A stretch of 18,961 nucleotides of DNA from Lysobacterales bacterium (GCA_015494035.1 WGBZ01000064.1:1-18961); one strand, 5' to 3'; shown: positions 8,188-17,212, counted from the stretch's first letter. Notes: generated by a model not told the origin, from the letters alone. Numbers and translations are program-made.

Positions 8188-8244
8188 AAACACCAATGAA
8201 CCGAATACCCCAAAACAACCACAGCAACCCGCCCAGGACAGCAC

Positions 8245-9735
8245 ATGACACACTCACCTGAAGTGGCCGGCATTGCCGCCGGCAGTCGCCACACCAGCCG
8301 TGCCGGCTTGCACGCCCTGGAAAAAGGCGGCAACGCCTGGGACGCGGCCATTGCTGCGCTGGCCATGGCCTTTGTGGCCGAACCCCTGCTGGCCAGCCCC
8401 GGCGGTGGCGGCTACCTGTTGTCTGATCCAGTCAACGGCGATGCCGAAGTGCTGGACTTTTTCGCCCAGACTCCCGGCCTGTCCCCGGCTGAAAACGGCA
8501 TCAAAACCGAGACGCTGGACTTTCGCCCCATTCACGGCGATTTTGGCGGCACAAAACAGGAATTCCACATTGGCGCGGCCGCCGCTGCGGTGCCCGGCGC
8601 CATCGCCGGTTTGCTGGCCATGCACCGCCAGTACGCCAGCCTGCCGCTGCCCGAACTGCTGGCCGATGCCATTGATGCCGCGCGGGCTGGCATTGAGCTG
8701 GAAGCCAGCCAGCGCTATGTGGCCGACATACTCACGCCCATCCTCCAGTCCAGCAGCCTGACAAGTCAGACCTTTCTGCCCGATGAAAACGGACGCTACC
8801 GCAACCCGGCACTGGCGGATTTTCTGCAAACCCTGGCCGAGCTGGGCTGTGAAAAGGCCCACCACTGGTTCTACCGTGGCGAAGTGGCCGAAGCCATTGC
8901 CGCTGCCCAGGACACAGCCGGGCTGATCCGTTTGCAGGACCTGGCCGACTACGCCGTGATCCCGCGACAACCGTTACGACGGGACTTTCCCGGCTATACC
9001 GTGCTCACCAACCCGCCACCGTCCACCGGCGGCCAGTTGATTGTCGCCGAATTGGCACACGCCCACAGCAACGACGCCCCGTTGCCGCAGCGCCTGGCCG
9101 AAGCCATGCGCGAAGCCGACCGCCTCAAGGGCACGGCCAGCCGCCGTGGCACCACCCACATTTCCGTTTTCGACTGCCATGGCAACCTGGCATCCCTGAC
9201 CGTTTCCAATGGCGAAGGCAATGGTCAGGTCATCGCCCCATTCGGCTTTATGCTGAACAATTTTCTGGGCGAGGAAGACATCAACCCCGGCGGTTTTTTC
9301 CGCTGGCCTGTGGCCACGCGACTGGCTTCCATGATGGCCCCCACCGTGCTGCACAGCGACAGCGGCCACCGTTTCGCCCTGGGTTCGGGTGGCTCCAACC
9401 GCATCAAAACTGCCATTTTTCAGGTTATCTGGCACGCCATGATGGGCGCAGGCAATACACCCGGACAAGGCAAACCGCTTAATTTCGCCATCAGCCACCC
9501 GCGCCTGCATTACGAAAACGGCGTGCTGGATATCGAAGCCGGCTGGCCCGAGGAAGCCATTGCCCAGCTCACCGCCGCCTTCCCCCAGCACCGGCTCTGG
9601 GATCGCCCCAACCTGTATTTTGGTGGCGTGCACGCGGTGCAAACCGGCACCACCAACACCGCCATCGGCGATTTCCGCCGCCAGGGCTGTGGCATTGCGC
9701 GCGACGTGCTCCCCCAATCTGCGGAAACACCGTAA
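8245..9735 (+). CDS. Gamma-glutamyltransferase-family Ntn hydrolase, cytoplasmic type
   Basis: The 496-residue protein is shorter than E. coli GGT (580) and starts directly in the catalytic fold (SRHTSRAGLHALEKGGNAWDAA), with no signal peptide, so it is inferred to be cytoplasmic. The family's autocatalytic cleavage site and nucleophile is the first Thr of GTTHISVFD (Thr303). Downstream are GFMLNNFLGEEDINP, TRLASMMAPTV and the oxyanion-type GSGGSNRI. The RE of the classical LDFRETAP motif, whose Arg binds the gamma-glutamyl carboxylate in E. coli GGT, is replaced (LDFFAQTPG). The substrate may therefore not be glutathione. AGGA at 8235-8238 precedes the ATG. It is followed by hemX after 147 bp on the same strand, and any link to heme synthesis is only positional. 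Confidence 0.88.
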   Translation: MTHSPEVAGIAAGSRHTSRAGLHALEKGGNAWDAAIAALAMAFVAEPLLASPGGGGYLLSDPVNGDAEVLDFFAQTPGLSPAENGIKTETLDFRPIHGDFGGTKQEFHIGAAAAAVPGAIAGLLAMHRQYASLPLPELLADAIDAARAGIELEASQRYVADILTPILQSSSLTSQTFLPDENGRYRNPALADFLQTLAELGCEKAHHWFYRGEVAEAIAAAQDTAGLIRLQDLADYAVIPRQPLRRDFPGYTVLTNPPPSTGGQLIVAELAHAHSNDAPLPQRLAEAMREADRLKGTASRRGTTHISVFDCHGNLASLTVSNGEGNGQVIAPFGFMLNNFLGEEDINPGGFFRWPVATRLASMMAPTVLHSDSGHRFALGSGGSNRIKTAIFQVIWHAMMGAGNTPGQGKPLNFAISHPRLHYENGVLDIEAGWPEEAIAQLTAAFPQHRLWDRPNLYFGGVHAVQTGTTNTAIGDFRRQGCGIARDVLPQSAETP

Positions 9736-9882
9736 AGCAGGCGAGAAGCGTTCGCCCCGTCACTCACCCGTTGTCAGTAAAGGATTGTCCCAAAACGGCC
9801 CGGCAGCGGATTGAACCCGACCTTAGGCAGGCGGTGGTGTAAAATAATACCACCCTCTTCACTTTTTCAGTGGCACACGACC

Positions 9883-11418
9883 ATGAGCAATAAAAAAGAC
9901 AGCGACCAATCCGGCACCGCAGACACCCGCAAAAACGCCGCTGGCAGCCAGGGCGAAGGTTTTGCTGCCAAAGTGGACAGGCTAAGCCAGAACACCTCAG
10001 CCACCGGCGCCAGCGAAAGCCCTGAAAGCACAAACGGCCATAGAGACGATACCAGCGACGCTGACACAGCACACGAGCCCGTGCTGATCACCGAAAGCCT
10101 TCCTGAAAGCGGCCACGCGCCGGTGAAAATCATCAAAAAACGCTCCCTGGCCGGCTTGCTTGGCCTGCTGTTCGGGGCCGCTGCCCTGGGCGGGCTGGGC
10201 TACTGGTATTACCTGCAAAACGGCTGGCACTGGCCACCGGTGGGCACCGCCCGCGTCAAGCACGCCGACCTGCGCGCACTGGAAAAGCGCCTGCGCGATG
10301 ATTTCAATAACCAGCTGAAACAGATTTCCGAACAACTGGCGCAAAATGCCGTTCCCAGCGGAAACGCAAGCACCTCAGCGGCTGACACCACAGTGCTTAC
10401 CGAACAAATCCATACCCTGCAAACACGGCTGGACGAGCTGCAACAGCAGCTGCAATCCCTGCCCCAGGGGCAATCCACGGCCAACCAGCTGGCCGAAACA
10501 AACAGCGCCGATGTCAATGAACAACTGGCGGCCCTGCAGAACCAGCTGCAACAGGCCAGCGAACAGATTCAGGCCCTGCAAATCGCCCTGGCCGAAAGCC
10601 GCGAAACCACCCAGGCGCAATTGGCTCACTGGCAACAACAACTGGAAGCGGCCCTGGCCGAGGGCCCAGCACGCACCGCCGACGCCTCGGGTCTGCCGGT
10701 CAACCCCCAAACCGCGCAGGATCTGAGCCGCCAGCTCTACCTGCAACAGGCCCTCAACGCACTGACGTCTGCCCGCCTGGCGCTGGACGTACAACAGCGC
10801 CCGCAGGCCGCCGCAGTGGCTTTGCAACAGGCCGCCGAAGCACTGGATGCCGCCAAGGCCACCACCGAAGCCCAGGCCGTGCGCGATGCCCTGACGCAAC
10901 TGCAACGCAGCAGCGCGCAAGCCGACCCAAGCCCCGCCACGCTGACCGAAACCATGCAGGCCATCAGCCAATGGCACTGGCAACCACCGGCGCAGGCGAC
11001 CAACAACACCGGCAACAAAAAAGACAGCTGGCTGGGCAAGCTGATTGTGATCAAAAAAATTGACCAGCCACAACAGGCCGCCATGACGCTGGCCGAGGAA
11101 ACCGCGCTCAAAAATCAGGTGCTGGATGCCCTCAATGCCGCGGCCCTGGCTCAACAAAACGGCGATCAGGCACGCTGGCAACAGCAACTGAACCGCGCCA
11201 TCCAGCGGCTGCAGCCCTATGCCGAAACCCAGCCCACCCTGGCTGCGGCCATCAACACACTGGAAACCCTGCGCCAGCACAGCGTCACGCCGCACTGGCC
11301 GGATCTGGAACCCATCCGCCAGGCGGTGGAAAAAGCCATGAATCGCACTGAGCGTCCAGACAACGCAGAAAACAAAGAAAACGAAAACACAGAAAACAGC
11401 GGAAACAGCCCCACATGA
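9883..11418 (+). CDS. hemX: HemX-family membrane protein (heme biosynthesis operon)
   Basis: The 511-residue protein has the HemX layout. A charged, low-complexity cytoplasmic N-terminus (1-85) is followed by a single membrane helix (about 88-110, SLAGLLGLLFGAAALGGLGY). A long Gln/Leu-rich coiled coil (about 128-280) and a helical C-terminal domain containing YLQQALNALTSARLALDV follow. HemX homologues are often mislabelled uroporphyrinogen-III C-methyltransferase, but no methyltransferase motifs are present. I chose the ATG at 9883 (MSNKKDSDQSG). A TTG at 9811 would add 24 residues. The ribosome-binding site is weak. The gene overlaps hemY by 4 bp (ATGA), indicating translational coupling. 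The usual upstream partners hemC and hemD are not adjacent. Confidence 0.88.
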   Translation: MSNKKDSDQSGTADTRKNAAGSQGEGFAAKVDRLSQNTSATGASESPESTNGHRDDTSDADTAHEPVLITESLPESGHAPVKIIKKRSLAGLLGLLFGAAALGGLGYWYYLQNGWHWPPVGTARVKHADLRALEKRLRDDFNNQLKQISEQLAQNAVPSGNASTSAADTTVLTEQIHTLQTRLDELQQQLQSLPQGQSTANQLAETNSADVNEQLAALQNQLQQASEQIQALQIALAESRETTQAQLAHWQQQLEAALAEGPARTADASGLPVNPQTAQDLSRQLYLQQALNALTSARLALDVQQRPQAAAVALQQAAEALDAAKATTEAQAVRDALTQLQRSSAQADPSPATLTETMQAISQWHWQPPAQATNNTGNKKDSWLGKLIVIKKIDQPQQAAMTLAEETALKNQVLDALNAAALAQQNGDQARWQQQLNRAIQRLQPYAETQPTLAAAINTLETLRQHSVTPHWPDLEPIRQAVEKAMNRTERPDNAENKENENTENSGNSPT

Positions 11419-12641
11419 AAAAGATCATCAGCCTGATTGTGGCCGTGGCGCTGGTGGCCACCGCCGCCTGGTTCACCCCCAAACTCATGGCCGACCCGGG
11501 CGTGCTGGTGCTGCGCATGGGCGGCTACCAGATCGAAATGCGCGCGCTGGTGGCCTTTGGCCTGCTGATCCTCGGCATTGTGCTGTTCTGGCTGCTGGTG
11601 TGGCTGATCCGCGCCCCGCGTCAGGCCGCACGCGGGCTGGCCAACCGCCGTGGCCGCAGCCTGTTCAGCAAGGGCCTGCTGGCCCTGTCCGAAGGCCGCT
11701 GGGACAAAGCCGAAAAATGGCTGAGCGCCAGCGCCAAAAACAGCCCCTCGCCGGAACTCAGCTACATGGCCGCGGCTCGCGCCGCCATCGCCAAAAATCG
11801 CCCGGAACAGGCAGAGGAATACCTGAACCTGGCCGAAGGACACATCGACAACCCGCTCACGGTGGATCTGACCCGGGCCGAACTGTGGCTGAAAACCGGA
11901 CAAACCGACAAAGCCATGGCCCTGCTGCAGCGCATCCTCAAAAGCTACCCCAACAACCCGCGCGCCCTGAGCCTGCTGCTGCAAGCCGCGCCGCGCCACA
12001 ACCGCTGGGACGCCATCCGCCAACACCTGCCCAAAGCCCGGCGGCTGGGCCTGCTGCCGCCGAAACAGGCGCAACAACTGGCGCACGAAAGCCTGCAACA
12101 GGCACTGCAAAACCCCAGCGACGAATACGCCCTGCTGAAAACCTGGGCCGAAGCGACCAAAGCCGAAAAAGCCGAGCCGGATAACCTGATCGCCTTCGCC
12201 CGCAGCGCGGCAAGACTGGGTTTAATCAACGAAGCCCTCACGCCGCTGGAAAAACACCTGAAAAAACACGGCCTGGCCAGCCCCGCCGCTGGTCACAACA
12301 ATGACCATAGCAATAACCACAATGACCTGCTGGATTCCTGGGTGGAAATCGCCTCGGCACGGCCCGATCACCTCATCGCCCAGGCCGGCAAATGGCTGAA
12401 AAAACACCCCAACAACGCCACCCTGTACAAAGCCCTGGGCATCGGCTGGATGCAAAAAGGCGACCAGCACAAGGCCCTGGAAAACTTCGAAAAAGCCGCC
12501 CAGCTGGGCAACGACCGCCAGGTCCTGCTGGCCCTGGCCAACCTGCACGAAGCCCTCGGCAACCCCGGCGCCGCGCTGGAATACCACAAACGCGCCAACA
12601 GCCAGCAACCGCTGGTGGTGCACAGCCAACCTGCTTCCTAA
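11415..12641 (+). CDS. hemY: HemY-family TPR membrane protein (heme biosynthesis operon)
   Basis: The 408-residue protein has the HemY_N arrangement: two N-terminal membrane helices (about 4-22 and 43-65), the motif RRGRSLFSKGLLALSEGRW, and then TPR-type helical repeats, for example ALGIGWMQKGDQHKALENFE near the C-terminus. This is the proteobacterial HemY of unknown biochemical role, not protoporphyrinogen oxidase HemY of Bacillus. A His/Asn-rich insert (GHNNDHSNNHNDL) lies near residue 300. It starts inside hemX. Its TAA stop coincides with the first bases of the repeat that follows, so the native C-terminus may have been altered by the insertion. Confidence 0.9.
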   Translation: MKKIISLIVAVALVATAAWFTPKLMADPGVLVLRMGGYQIEMRALVAFGLLILGIVLFWLLVWLIRAPRQAARGLANRRGRSLFSKGLLALSEGRWDKAEKWLSASAKNSPSPELSYMAAARAAIAKNRPEQAEEYLNLAEGHIDNPLTVDLTRAELWLKTGQTDKAMALLQRILKSYPNNPRALSLLLQAAPRHNRWDAIRQHLPKARRLGLLPPKQAQQLAHESLQQALQNPSDEYALLKTWAEATKAEKAEPDNLIAFARSAARLGLINEALTPLEKHLKKHGLASPAAGHNNDHSNNHNDLLDSWVEIASARPDHLIAQAGKWLKKHPNNATLYKALGIGWMQKGDQHKALENFEKAAQLGNDRQVLLALANLHEALGNPGAALEYHKRANSQQPLVVHSQPAS

Positions 12642-12804
12642 GGAAGCTCTGATTGAATCTGGACGAAGCAGGTTGTCGTGAAAAATTGTTCAGTTCAAGG
12701 CGTAAACCGCACGCTATAGCTAGCTATAGTGAAGGTTTCAACGCAGAAATGGACAACTTTACGCCGCAAGATGCCGTGACACGATTCAATCAGAAGCTCC
12801 CTAG
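12637..12804 (+). repeat. Palindromic intergenic repeat, copy 4 (A/B mosaic)
   Basis: The left terminus is CCTAAGGAAGCTCTGATTGA; the right terminus contains GATTCAATCAGAAGCTCC. The left outer module CTGGACGAAGCAG is like subfamily A, but the inner arms GTGAAAAATTGTTCAG (about 12678) and GGACAACTTTACGCC (about 12752) are like subfamily B. The centre is a perfect 16-bp palindrome CTATAGCTAGCTATAG (12714-12729), different in sequence from other copies but still self-complementary. It lies between convergent hemY and hsdR and contains the hemY stop codon. Confidence 0.92.
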
Positions 12805-12819
12805 GAAAGCTTCCCTAGG
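12800..12819. repeat. Extra repeat terminus / 20-bp palindrome at the hsdR end
   Basis: CCTAGGAAAGCTTCCCTAGG is self-complementary at 18 of 20 positions. Its right half, GCTTCCCTAGG, is a second copy of the repeat-family terminus placed directly after copy 4. The hsdR stop codon TAG (12815-12817 on the minus strand) lies in it. It may be the relic of another element deleted down to its end, or a terminus duplication. Confidence 0.7.
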
Positions 12820-15800
12820 TGGGTGCCCACAAATCGCATAGCTGTTCTGTTTGCTGCATGATCAACTTGGTGGCCTTTTCCTGTTTGTCAGGAGGGTAAC
12901 CGTATTTGCGCAAAATACGTTTAACCATGATGCGCAATTTTGCCCGTGCATTTTTCCGACGGTTCCAGTCAATGGTGACATTTTTTCGCAGCTTCTCAGC
13001 CAGTTCCTGGGCAATACTTTTAAGCACGGCATCATCCATGTGCTCTACCGCACTATCATTCATCAACAGGGCATCGTAAAACGCCACCTCTTCATCACTT
13101 AGCCCCAACTGTTCCCCACGAGCCTGGGCTTCGTGCACCTCTTTTGCCAGTCGAATCAATTCTTCAATGACTTCAACCGTGGCAATGGTCCGATTGTGGT
13201 ATTTATTCACCGCTGCTTCCAGCATCTCGGAAAAGGCCTTGGCCTTTACGACGTTGTGTTTCAGGCGCGACTTGATTTCATCCTTGATCAGTTTTTTTAA
13301 CATTTCCACTGCCAGGTTCTTTTGTGGCAGGTTGCGCACTTCTTCCAGAAACTCTTCAGACAAAATTGAAATTTCCGGCTTTTCCAGGCCCACTGCGGCA
13401 AAAATTTCCACCACCTCGGTGGAAGACACAGCCTGCGAAACCAACTGCCGGACCGCCGCATCAATTTCCTGCGGACTGCTTTCTCCGGTACTCAGGGTGG
13501 CTTTGACCAGGCTGGCCCTGATTTCCTGAAAAAAACCCACTTCGTCACGAATGGCCAACGCCTTCTCATGCGGCACAGCCAACGCAAAAGCCTTGGATAA
13601 GTCCGCAACCGCTTTAAGGAACCTTTTCTTGCCATCCTGCTGGCCAAGAATATGATCCATCGCCAGTGCTATGCCCCGCATTCTTTCAGCAGTTTCTGCC
13701 TCAAGGTACTGGCCATAGTCAAAACCATGTAGCAAATCGCGCGCCACCTCGTGCTTCTCAAGCATGACTGCGACTGCTTCGGCCTGATCCAGCACCACCT
13801 TGCCCCGACCACCGCTTTCAGTGTAGGTTGCCAGTGCCTGTTTGAGCGAATTAGCCAAGCCAAGATAATCCACCACCAAACCGCCAGGCTTGTTGCCATA
13901 AACCCGATTCACGCGCGCAATGGCTTGCATCAGGTTATGACCAGTCATGGGCTTGTCCACATACATGGTGTGCAGACACGGCGCGTCAAAACCGGTCAGC
14001 CACATATCACGCACAATCACTATCTGCAGTTCATCGTTTGGATCCTTGACCCGTTGAGCCAACGCATCGCGCTGCTTCTTGTTGCGGACATGCGGCTGCC
14101 AGTGAAGTGGATCCGAGGCGGAACCGGACATCACCACCTTTATCTTGCCCTGTGTGTCGTCCTCACTGTGCCAGTCCGGCCGCAAGGCGACAATGGCATC
14201 GTACAACTCCACACAGATACGCCGGCTCATGGCCACAACCATGGCCTTGCCTTTCAAGGCTTCCATCCTTTTTTCAAAATGCGCCACAATGTCTTGTGCG
14301 ATAAGTTTTATGCGGTTCTCGCTGCCCACCAGCGCCTCCAGTGAAGACCACTTGGTCGCCGCCTTCCGGCTTTCCACCTCATCGGCTTCTGTCAGTTCCT
14401 CAAACGCTTCATCAAGCTCCGGCTTAATGTCTTCATTCAGCTCCAGCCGTGCCAACCGACTCTCGTAAAAAATAGGCACCGTAGCGCCGTCCTCAACAGC
14501 CCGCTGAATGTCGTATTTGTCAATGTAGTCACCAAAAACTGCCGGTGTGCTGCGGTCGTCCTTTTCTATCGGCGTGCCGGTAAAGCCGATAAACGATGCA
14601 TTGGGCAAGGCATCGTGCATGTGGCGGGCAAAGCCGTCAATAAAATCGTACTGACTGCGGTGTGCTTCATCAGCCATCACCACAATGTTGCTGCGTTCTG
14701 AAAGCAGGGGATATTGCCCGCCCTTTTCAGCGGGGAAAAACTTCTGCACAGTGGTGAAGATGACGCCACCTGAAGCCACCTGCAACAGTTCCTGCAAATG
14801 TTTGCGGTCCCTGGCTTGTTGGGGCTTTTGCCTTAACAGTTGCCGGTTGTGGGAAAATGTCGAAAACAGCTGCTCGTCCAGGTCATTCCGATCAGTAATC
14901 ACCACAATGGTGGGGTTTTCCATCAGCGGGTGGCGAATCACCTTGCTGCCATAAAAAACCATGGACAAACTTTTCCCCGAACCCTGCGTGTGCCAGACCA
15001 CACCAATGCGGTGGTCCCCAAACTGACGATTGTAATTGTTGTTCGCCTCTCTCACGCCATAGGGGTCGGCGCGTTCCGCTTCCAGGAAACCGGCATAGGA
15101 AGACAAGGACGGGTCGGACTGAATACCACAGGCCTCCAGGGTCAGGGACAAGGCTTTGTTGACGGCGTGGTACTGATGGTAGGCCGCGGCTTTTTTGACA
15201 ATACCGGCCGTGCCCTCGCCCTGATCTTCAAAGGTAATAAAGTTCAGGAAATAATCCTGGAACCGCTGCGGGTCAAACAACCCTTTCAGCAAAGTCTCCA
15301 GCCCCGGTTGTGTAACCCCCTCAGACTGCTGGTCATTGCCCGGCTCCTTGTACAAATCAGTGCCATCAATGGTGCGCCACGGCATAAACCGGTCCCAGCC
15401 GGCAGTGAGGGTGCCGAAACGGGCCTGCATGCCGTCAGAGATCACCAGCAATGCGTTGTAGCCGAACAGGGAAGAAATCTCCTGCTTGTAAGTCTGCAAT
15501 TGGTTGAAAGCATTGTGCAGCGTGGCGTTCTCATCGGCGAAGTTCTTCAACTCAATAACCACCAATGGCAAACCATTGAGAAACAGCACAATGTCGGGCC
15601 GCCTTTCCCGGCAATTTTCAATCACGGTAAACTGGTTCACTGCCAGCCAGTCATTGTTTGCCGGGTTATTCACATCCAGCAACCACACCTTGCCATGGCG
15701 CTCACCTTGGGCCGACATCCACGACACATCCACCCCGTCAGTCAGCATCTTGTGAAAGCGGCGATTGTTCTCAATCAGCGACGGACTTTCACTAGTCAGA

Positions 15801-16036
15801 ACCTGCCTCATGGCCTCCTCAAGCGCCACGGCCGGCATATCGGGGTTAAATCGCCGCAATGCCGAAAGCAACCTGTCCTTCAACACCACATCGGCATAAT
15901 TGGCATTGGCATCCCGCTCCGGCTCTGGCCCGTCTGCGGCAATGTCCGGCCCATAGGCCAGGGAATACCCCAGCCCGGCCAATTGCTGCATGGCCATTTG
16001 CTCTATCCTGTCTTCCGTGGTTTTGATGCTCACCAT
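12815..16036 (-). CDS. hsdR: Type I restriction enzyme R subunit (endonuclease/translocase)
   Basis: The 1073-residue protein is full length for HsdR. The N-terminal nuclease core has [21 protein letters not shown], with Asp148 and Glu162-x-Lys164 as the PD-ExK residues. The SF2 motor has Walker A HTQGSGKS (Lys355), DEAH at 456-459, GFTGTPIEK at about 484-491 and the motif VI-like [12 protein letters not shown] helical C-terminal domain follows. In known systems HsdR needs HsdM and HsdS to recognise DNA, and neither is in this window. The ATG at 16036 lies 7 bp after the fic stop, so the two are co-transcribed. The TAG stop is in a repeat terminus. Key motifs appear intact, so the gene is not obviously decayed. 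Confidence 0.95.
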   Translation of the reverse strand: MVSIKTTEDRIEQMAMQQLAGLGYSLAYGPDIAADGPEPERDANANYADVVLKDRLLSALRRFNPDMPAVALEEAMRQVLTSESPSLIENNRRFHKMLTDGVDVSWMSAQGERHGKVWLLDVNNPANNDWLAVNQFTVIENCRERRPDIVLFLNGLPLVVIELKNFADENATLHNAFNQLQTYKQEISSLFGYNALLVISDGMQARFGTLTAGWDRFMPWRTIDGTDLYKEPGNDQQSEGVTQPGLETLLKGLFDPQRFQDYFLNFITFEDQGEGTAGIVKKAAAYHQYHAVNKALSLTLEACGIQSDPSLSSYAGFLEAERADPYGVREANNNYNRQFGDHRIGVVWHTQGSGKSLSMVFYGSKVIRHPLMENPTIVVITDRNDLDEQLFSTFSHNRQLLRQKPQQARDRKHLQELLQVASGGVIFTTVQKFFPAEKGGQYPLLSERSNIVVMADEAHRSQYDFIDGFARHMHDALPNASFIGFTGTPIEKDDRSTPAVFGDYIDKYDIQRAVEDGATVPIFYESRLARLELNEDIKPELDEAFEELTEADEVESRKAATKWSSLEALVGSENRIKLIAQDIVAHFEKRMEALKGKAMVVAMSRRICVELYDAIVALRPDWHSEDDTQGKIKVVMSGSASDPLHWQPHVRNKKQRDALAQRVKDPNDELQIVIVRDMWLTGFDAPCLHTMYVDKPMTGHNLMQAIARVNRVYGNKPGGLVVDYLGLANSLKQALATYTESGGRGKVVLDQAEAVAVMLEKHEVARDLLHGFDYGQYLEAETAERMRGIALAMDHILGQQDGKKRFLKAVADLSKAFALAVPHEKALAIRDEVGFFQEIRASLVKATLSTGESSPQEIDAAVRQLVSQAVSSTEVVEIFAAVGLEKPEISILSEEFLEEVRNLPQKNLAVEMLKKLIKDEIKSRLKHNVVKAKAFSEMLEAAVNKYHNRTIATVEVIEELIRLAKEVHEAQARGEQLGLSDEEVAFYDALLMNDSAVEHMDDAVLKSIAQELAEKLRKNVTIDWNRRKNARAKLRIMVKRILRKYGYPPDKQEKATKLIMQQTEQLCDLWAPT

Positions 16037-16043
16037 GACACCA

Positions 16044-17201
16044 CTACGCTCCCTTGTTCAAGATATCGAGAAAGGCCTGATATGCATACACCTTGTTTCT
16101 TTGCCGACCCGTCACCTCTCGCACAATACCCATTTTCTCCAGTGCTTCAACACTTTTGGATACCGCCGGGTAGGAAATCTCCAGTTCATTGACCATTGCC
16201 TTAATTGATTGAAGGGGCCGTTGACTGAACTGGCGATGTACTCGCAGGGCTGTACCGGCCCGTCTGCCCAATGGATGGATGCGCTGTTCATCCTGACGCA
16301 TCAGATTAACCAGCCGTCGTGCAGTGTCTACCGCATCCAGCGCTGTCTTTTCCACGCCTTCCAGGAAAAAATCAATCCAGCCTTCCCAGTCACCTTTGGT
16401 TCGCACTTGATTCAAGCGGTCATAATAGGCTTCCCGGTGCGTTTTGAAATATAGACTCAGGTACAACAAAGGCCGGGACAGCATGCCCTCATGGTGCAAT
16501 ATAAAAGAAATAAGCAACCGTCCAAGCCGTCCGTTGCCGTCCAGAAAGGGGTGAATGGTCTCGAACTGTACATGAGCCAATGCCGCCTTGACTAACGTTG
16601 GATACGGCTGTTCAGGATCATGGATAAAACGTTCCAGATCGCCCATGGAAGGCCCCACTTCCTGGGGTGGTGGCGGCACAAAATAGGCATTCCCGGGGCG
16701 GGTGCCACCAATCCAGTTCTGACTGTGGCGAAACTCGCCGGGCTGCTTGCTGCTACCGCGCCCCCTCGACAACAGCTCCTGATGCATCTCCCGCAGCAGG
16801 CGGTTGCACAATGGCATACCGTCGGCCAGCCGCAACAGTCCATGATCCAGCGCCCGAACGTAATTGGACACTTCCACCACATCATCAAAAGGCACGCCCG
16901 GAACCCCGTTTAGCTCAAATTGCAATAAATCCGATAACGAGGATTGGGTGCCCTCGATCTGGGAAGAGAGTACAGCCTCCCTCCGTACATACGAATAAAG
17001 AAAGATTTCCGGCTCAGGCAACAGCAAGGTGATGCTGTCCAATCGACCCAGCGCCAGGGTGGCCCGTTCAAGCAACCGCCGCCGCTCCGGTGTGAAGCGC
17101 AATGGAGGCTCAGGCGGTAACGGCGCTGGCACAAAGGCCTGAACTGTTTCCCCACCAGCCACGCTGACCTGGTAACGCCCTGACCGGCCCCGCTTATGCA
17201 T
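16044..17201 (-). CDS. Fic family protein (class II AMPylase with C-terminal winged helix)
   Basis: The 385-residue protein has an N-terminal Fic_N-type region. An inhibitory-helix motif, SSQIEG (79-84; pattern S/TxxxEG), precedes the Fic core. The catalytic motif is [12 protein letters not shown] (His217-Arg228), with every consensus residue present. A C-terminal winged-helix segment (about 320-385, [17 protein letters not shown]) follows. Such proteins transfer AMP to target hydroxyls; an inhibitory helix upstream of the core is the class II arrangement, as in the Shewanella Fic structure. The gene sits directly upstream of hsdR, a placement often seen near type I loci. AGGG about 7 bases before the ATG is the likely ribosome-binding site. 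The winged helix and a palindrome upstream suggest autoregulation. Confidence 0.93.
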   Translation of the reverse strand: MHKRGRSGRYQVSVAGGETVQAFVPAPLPPEPPLRFTPERRRLLERATLALGRLDSITLLLPEPEIFLYSYVRREAVLSSQIEGTQSSLSDLLQFELNGVPGVPFDDVVEVSNYVRALDHGLLRLADGMPLCNRLLREMHQELLSRGRGSSKQPGEFRHSQNWIGGTRPGNAYFVPPPPQEVGPSMGDLERFIHDPEQPYPTLVKAALAHVQFETIHPFLDGNGRLGRLLISFILHHEGMLSRPLLYLSLYFKTHREAYYDRLNQVRTKGDWEGWIDFFLEGVEKTALDAVDTARRLVNLMRQDEQRIHPLGRRAGTALRVHRQFSQRPLQSIKAMVNELEISYPAVSKSVEALEKMGIVREVTGRQRNKVYAYQAFLDILNKGA

Positions 17202-17212
17202 AAAAAACCCTG

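Larger units (their letters stand above)
7854..8244. other. Divergent intergenic region, hemL / GGT-family gene
   Basis: This 391-bp stretch has no convincing gene. It holds a candidate + strand -10 box at 7940-7945, a full copy of the palindromic repeat at 8019-8187, and the GGT-gene ribosome-binding site AGGA at 8235-8238. A 98-codon open frame across it overlaps the repeat and the GGT start and has no coding features. No clear hemL promoter could be identified. Confidence 0.6.

Noticed and set aside
7965..8261. 98-codon frame between hemL and the GGT-family gene
   Set aside because: It runs through the palindromic repeat and into the GGT-gene start. It has no ribosome-binding site or protein features.
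9811..9882. Upstream TTG extension of HemX
   Set aside because: It lacks a ribosome-binding site. The ATG at 9883 begins a normal HemX-like charged N-terminus.
1..12819. The palindromic repeats as integron attC sites
   Set aside because: They do not follow a regular cassette layout. The genes between them are housekeeping, multi-gene and in both orientations, and I see no attC-type core pair (RYYYAAC/GTTRRRY) at the element ends.
1..12819. The repeats as a CRISPR array or small RNA gene cluster
   Set aside because: Copies are kilobases apart and about 160 bp long with no spacer pattern. No independent promoter and terminator unit is evident for them as an RNA gene.
12653..12841. 62-codon frame after hemY
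   Set aside because: It is made entirely of the repeat and its flank, and is not conserved in frame among the copies.
14840..16192. Long plus-strand open frame opposite hsdR (450 codons)
   Set aside because: It is antisense to hsdR, whose motifs are intact. Its translation lacks any recognisable domain, and the frame has no ribosome-binding site.
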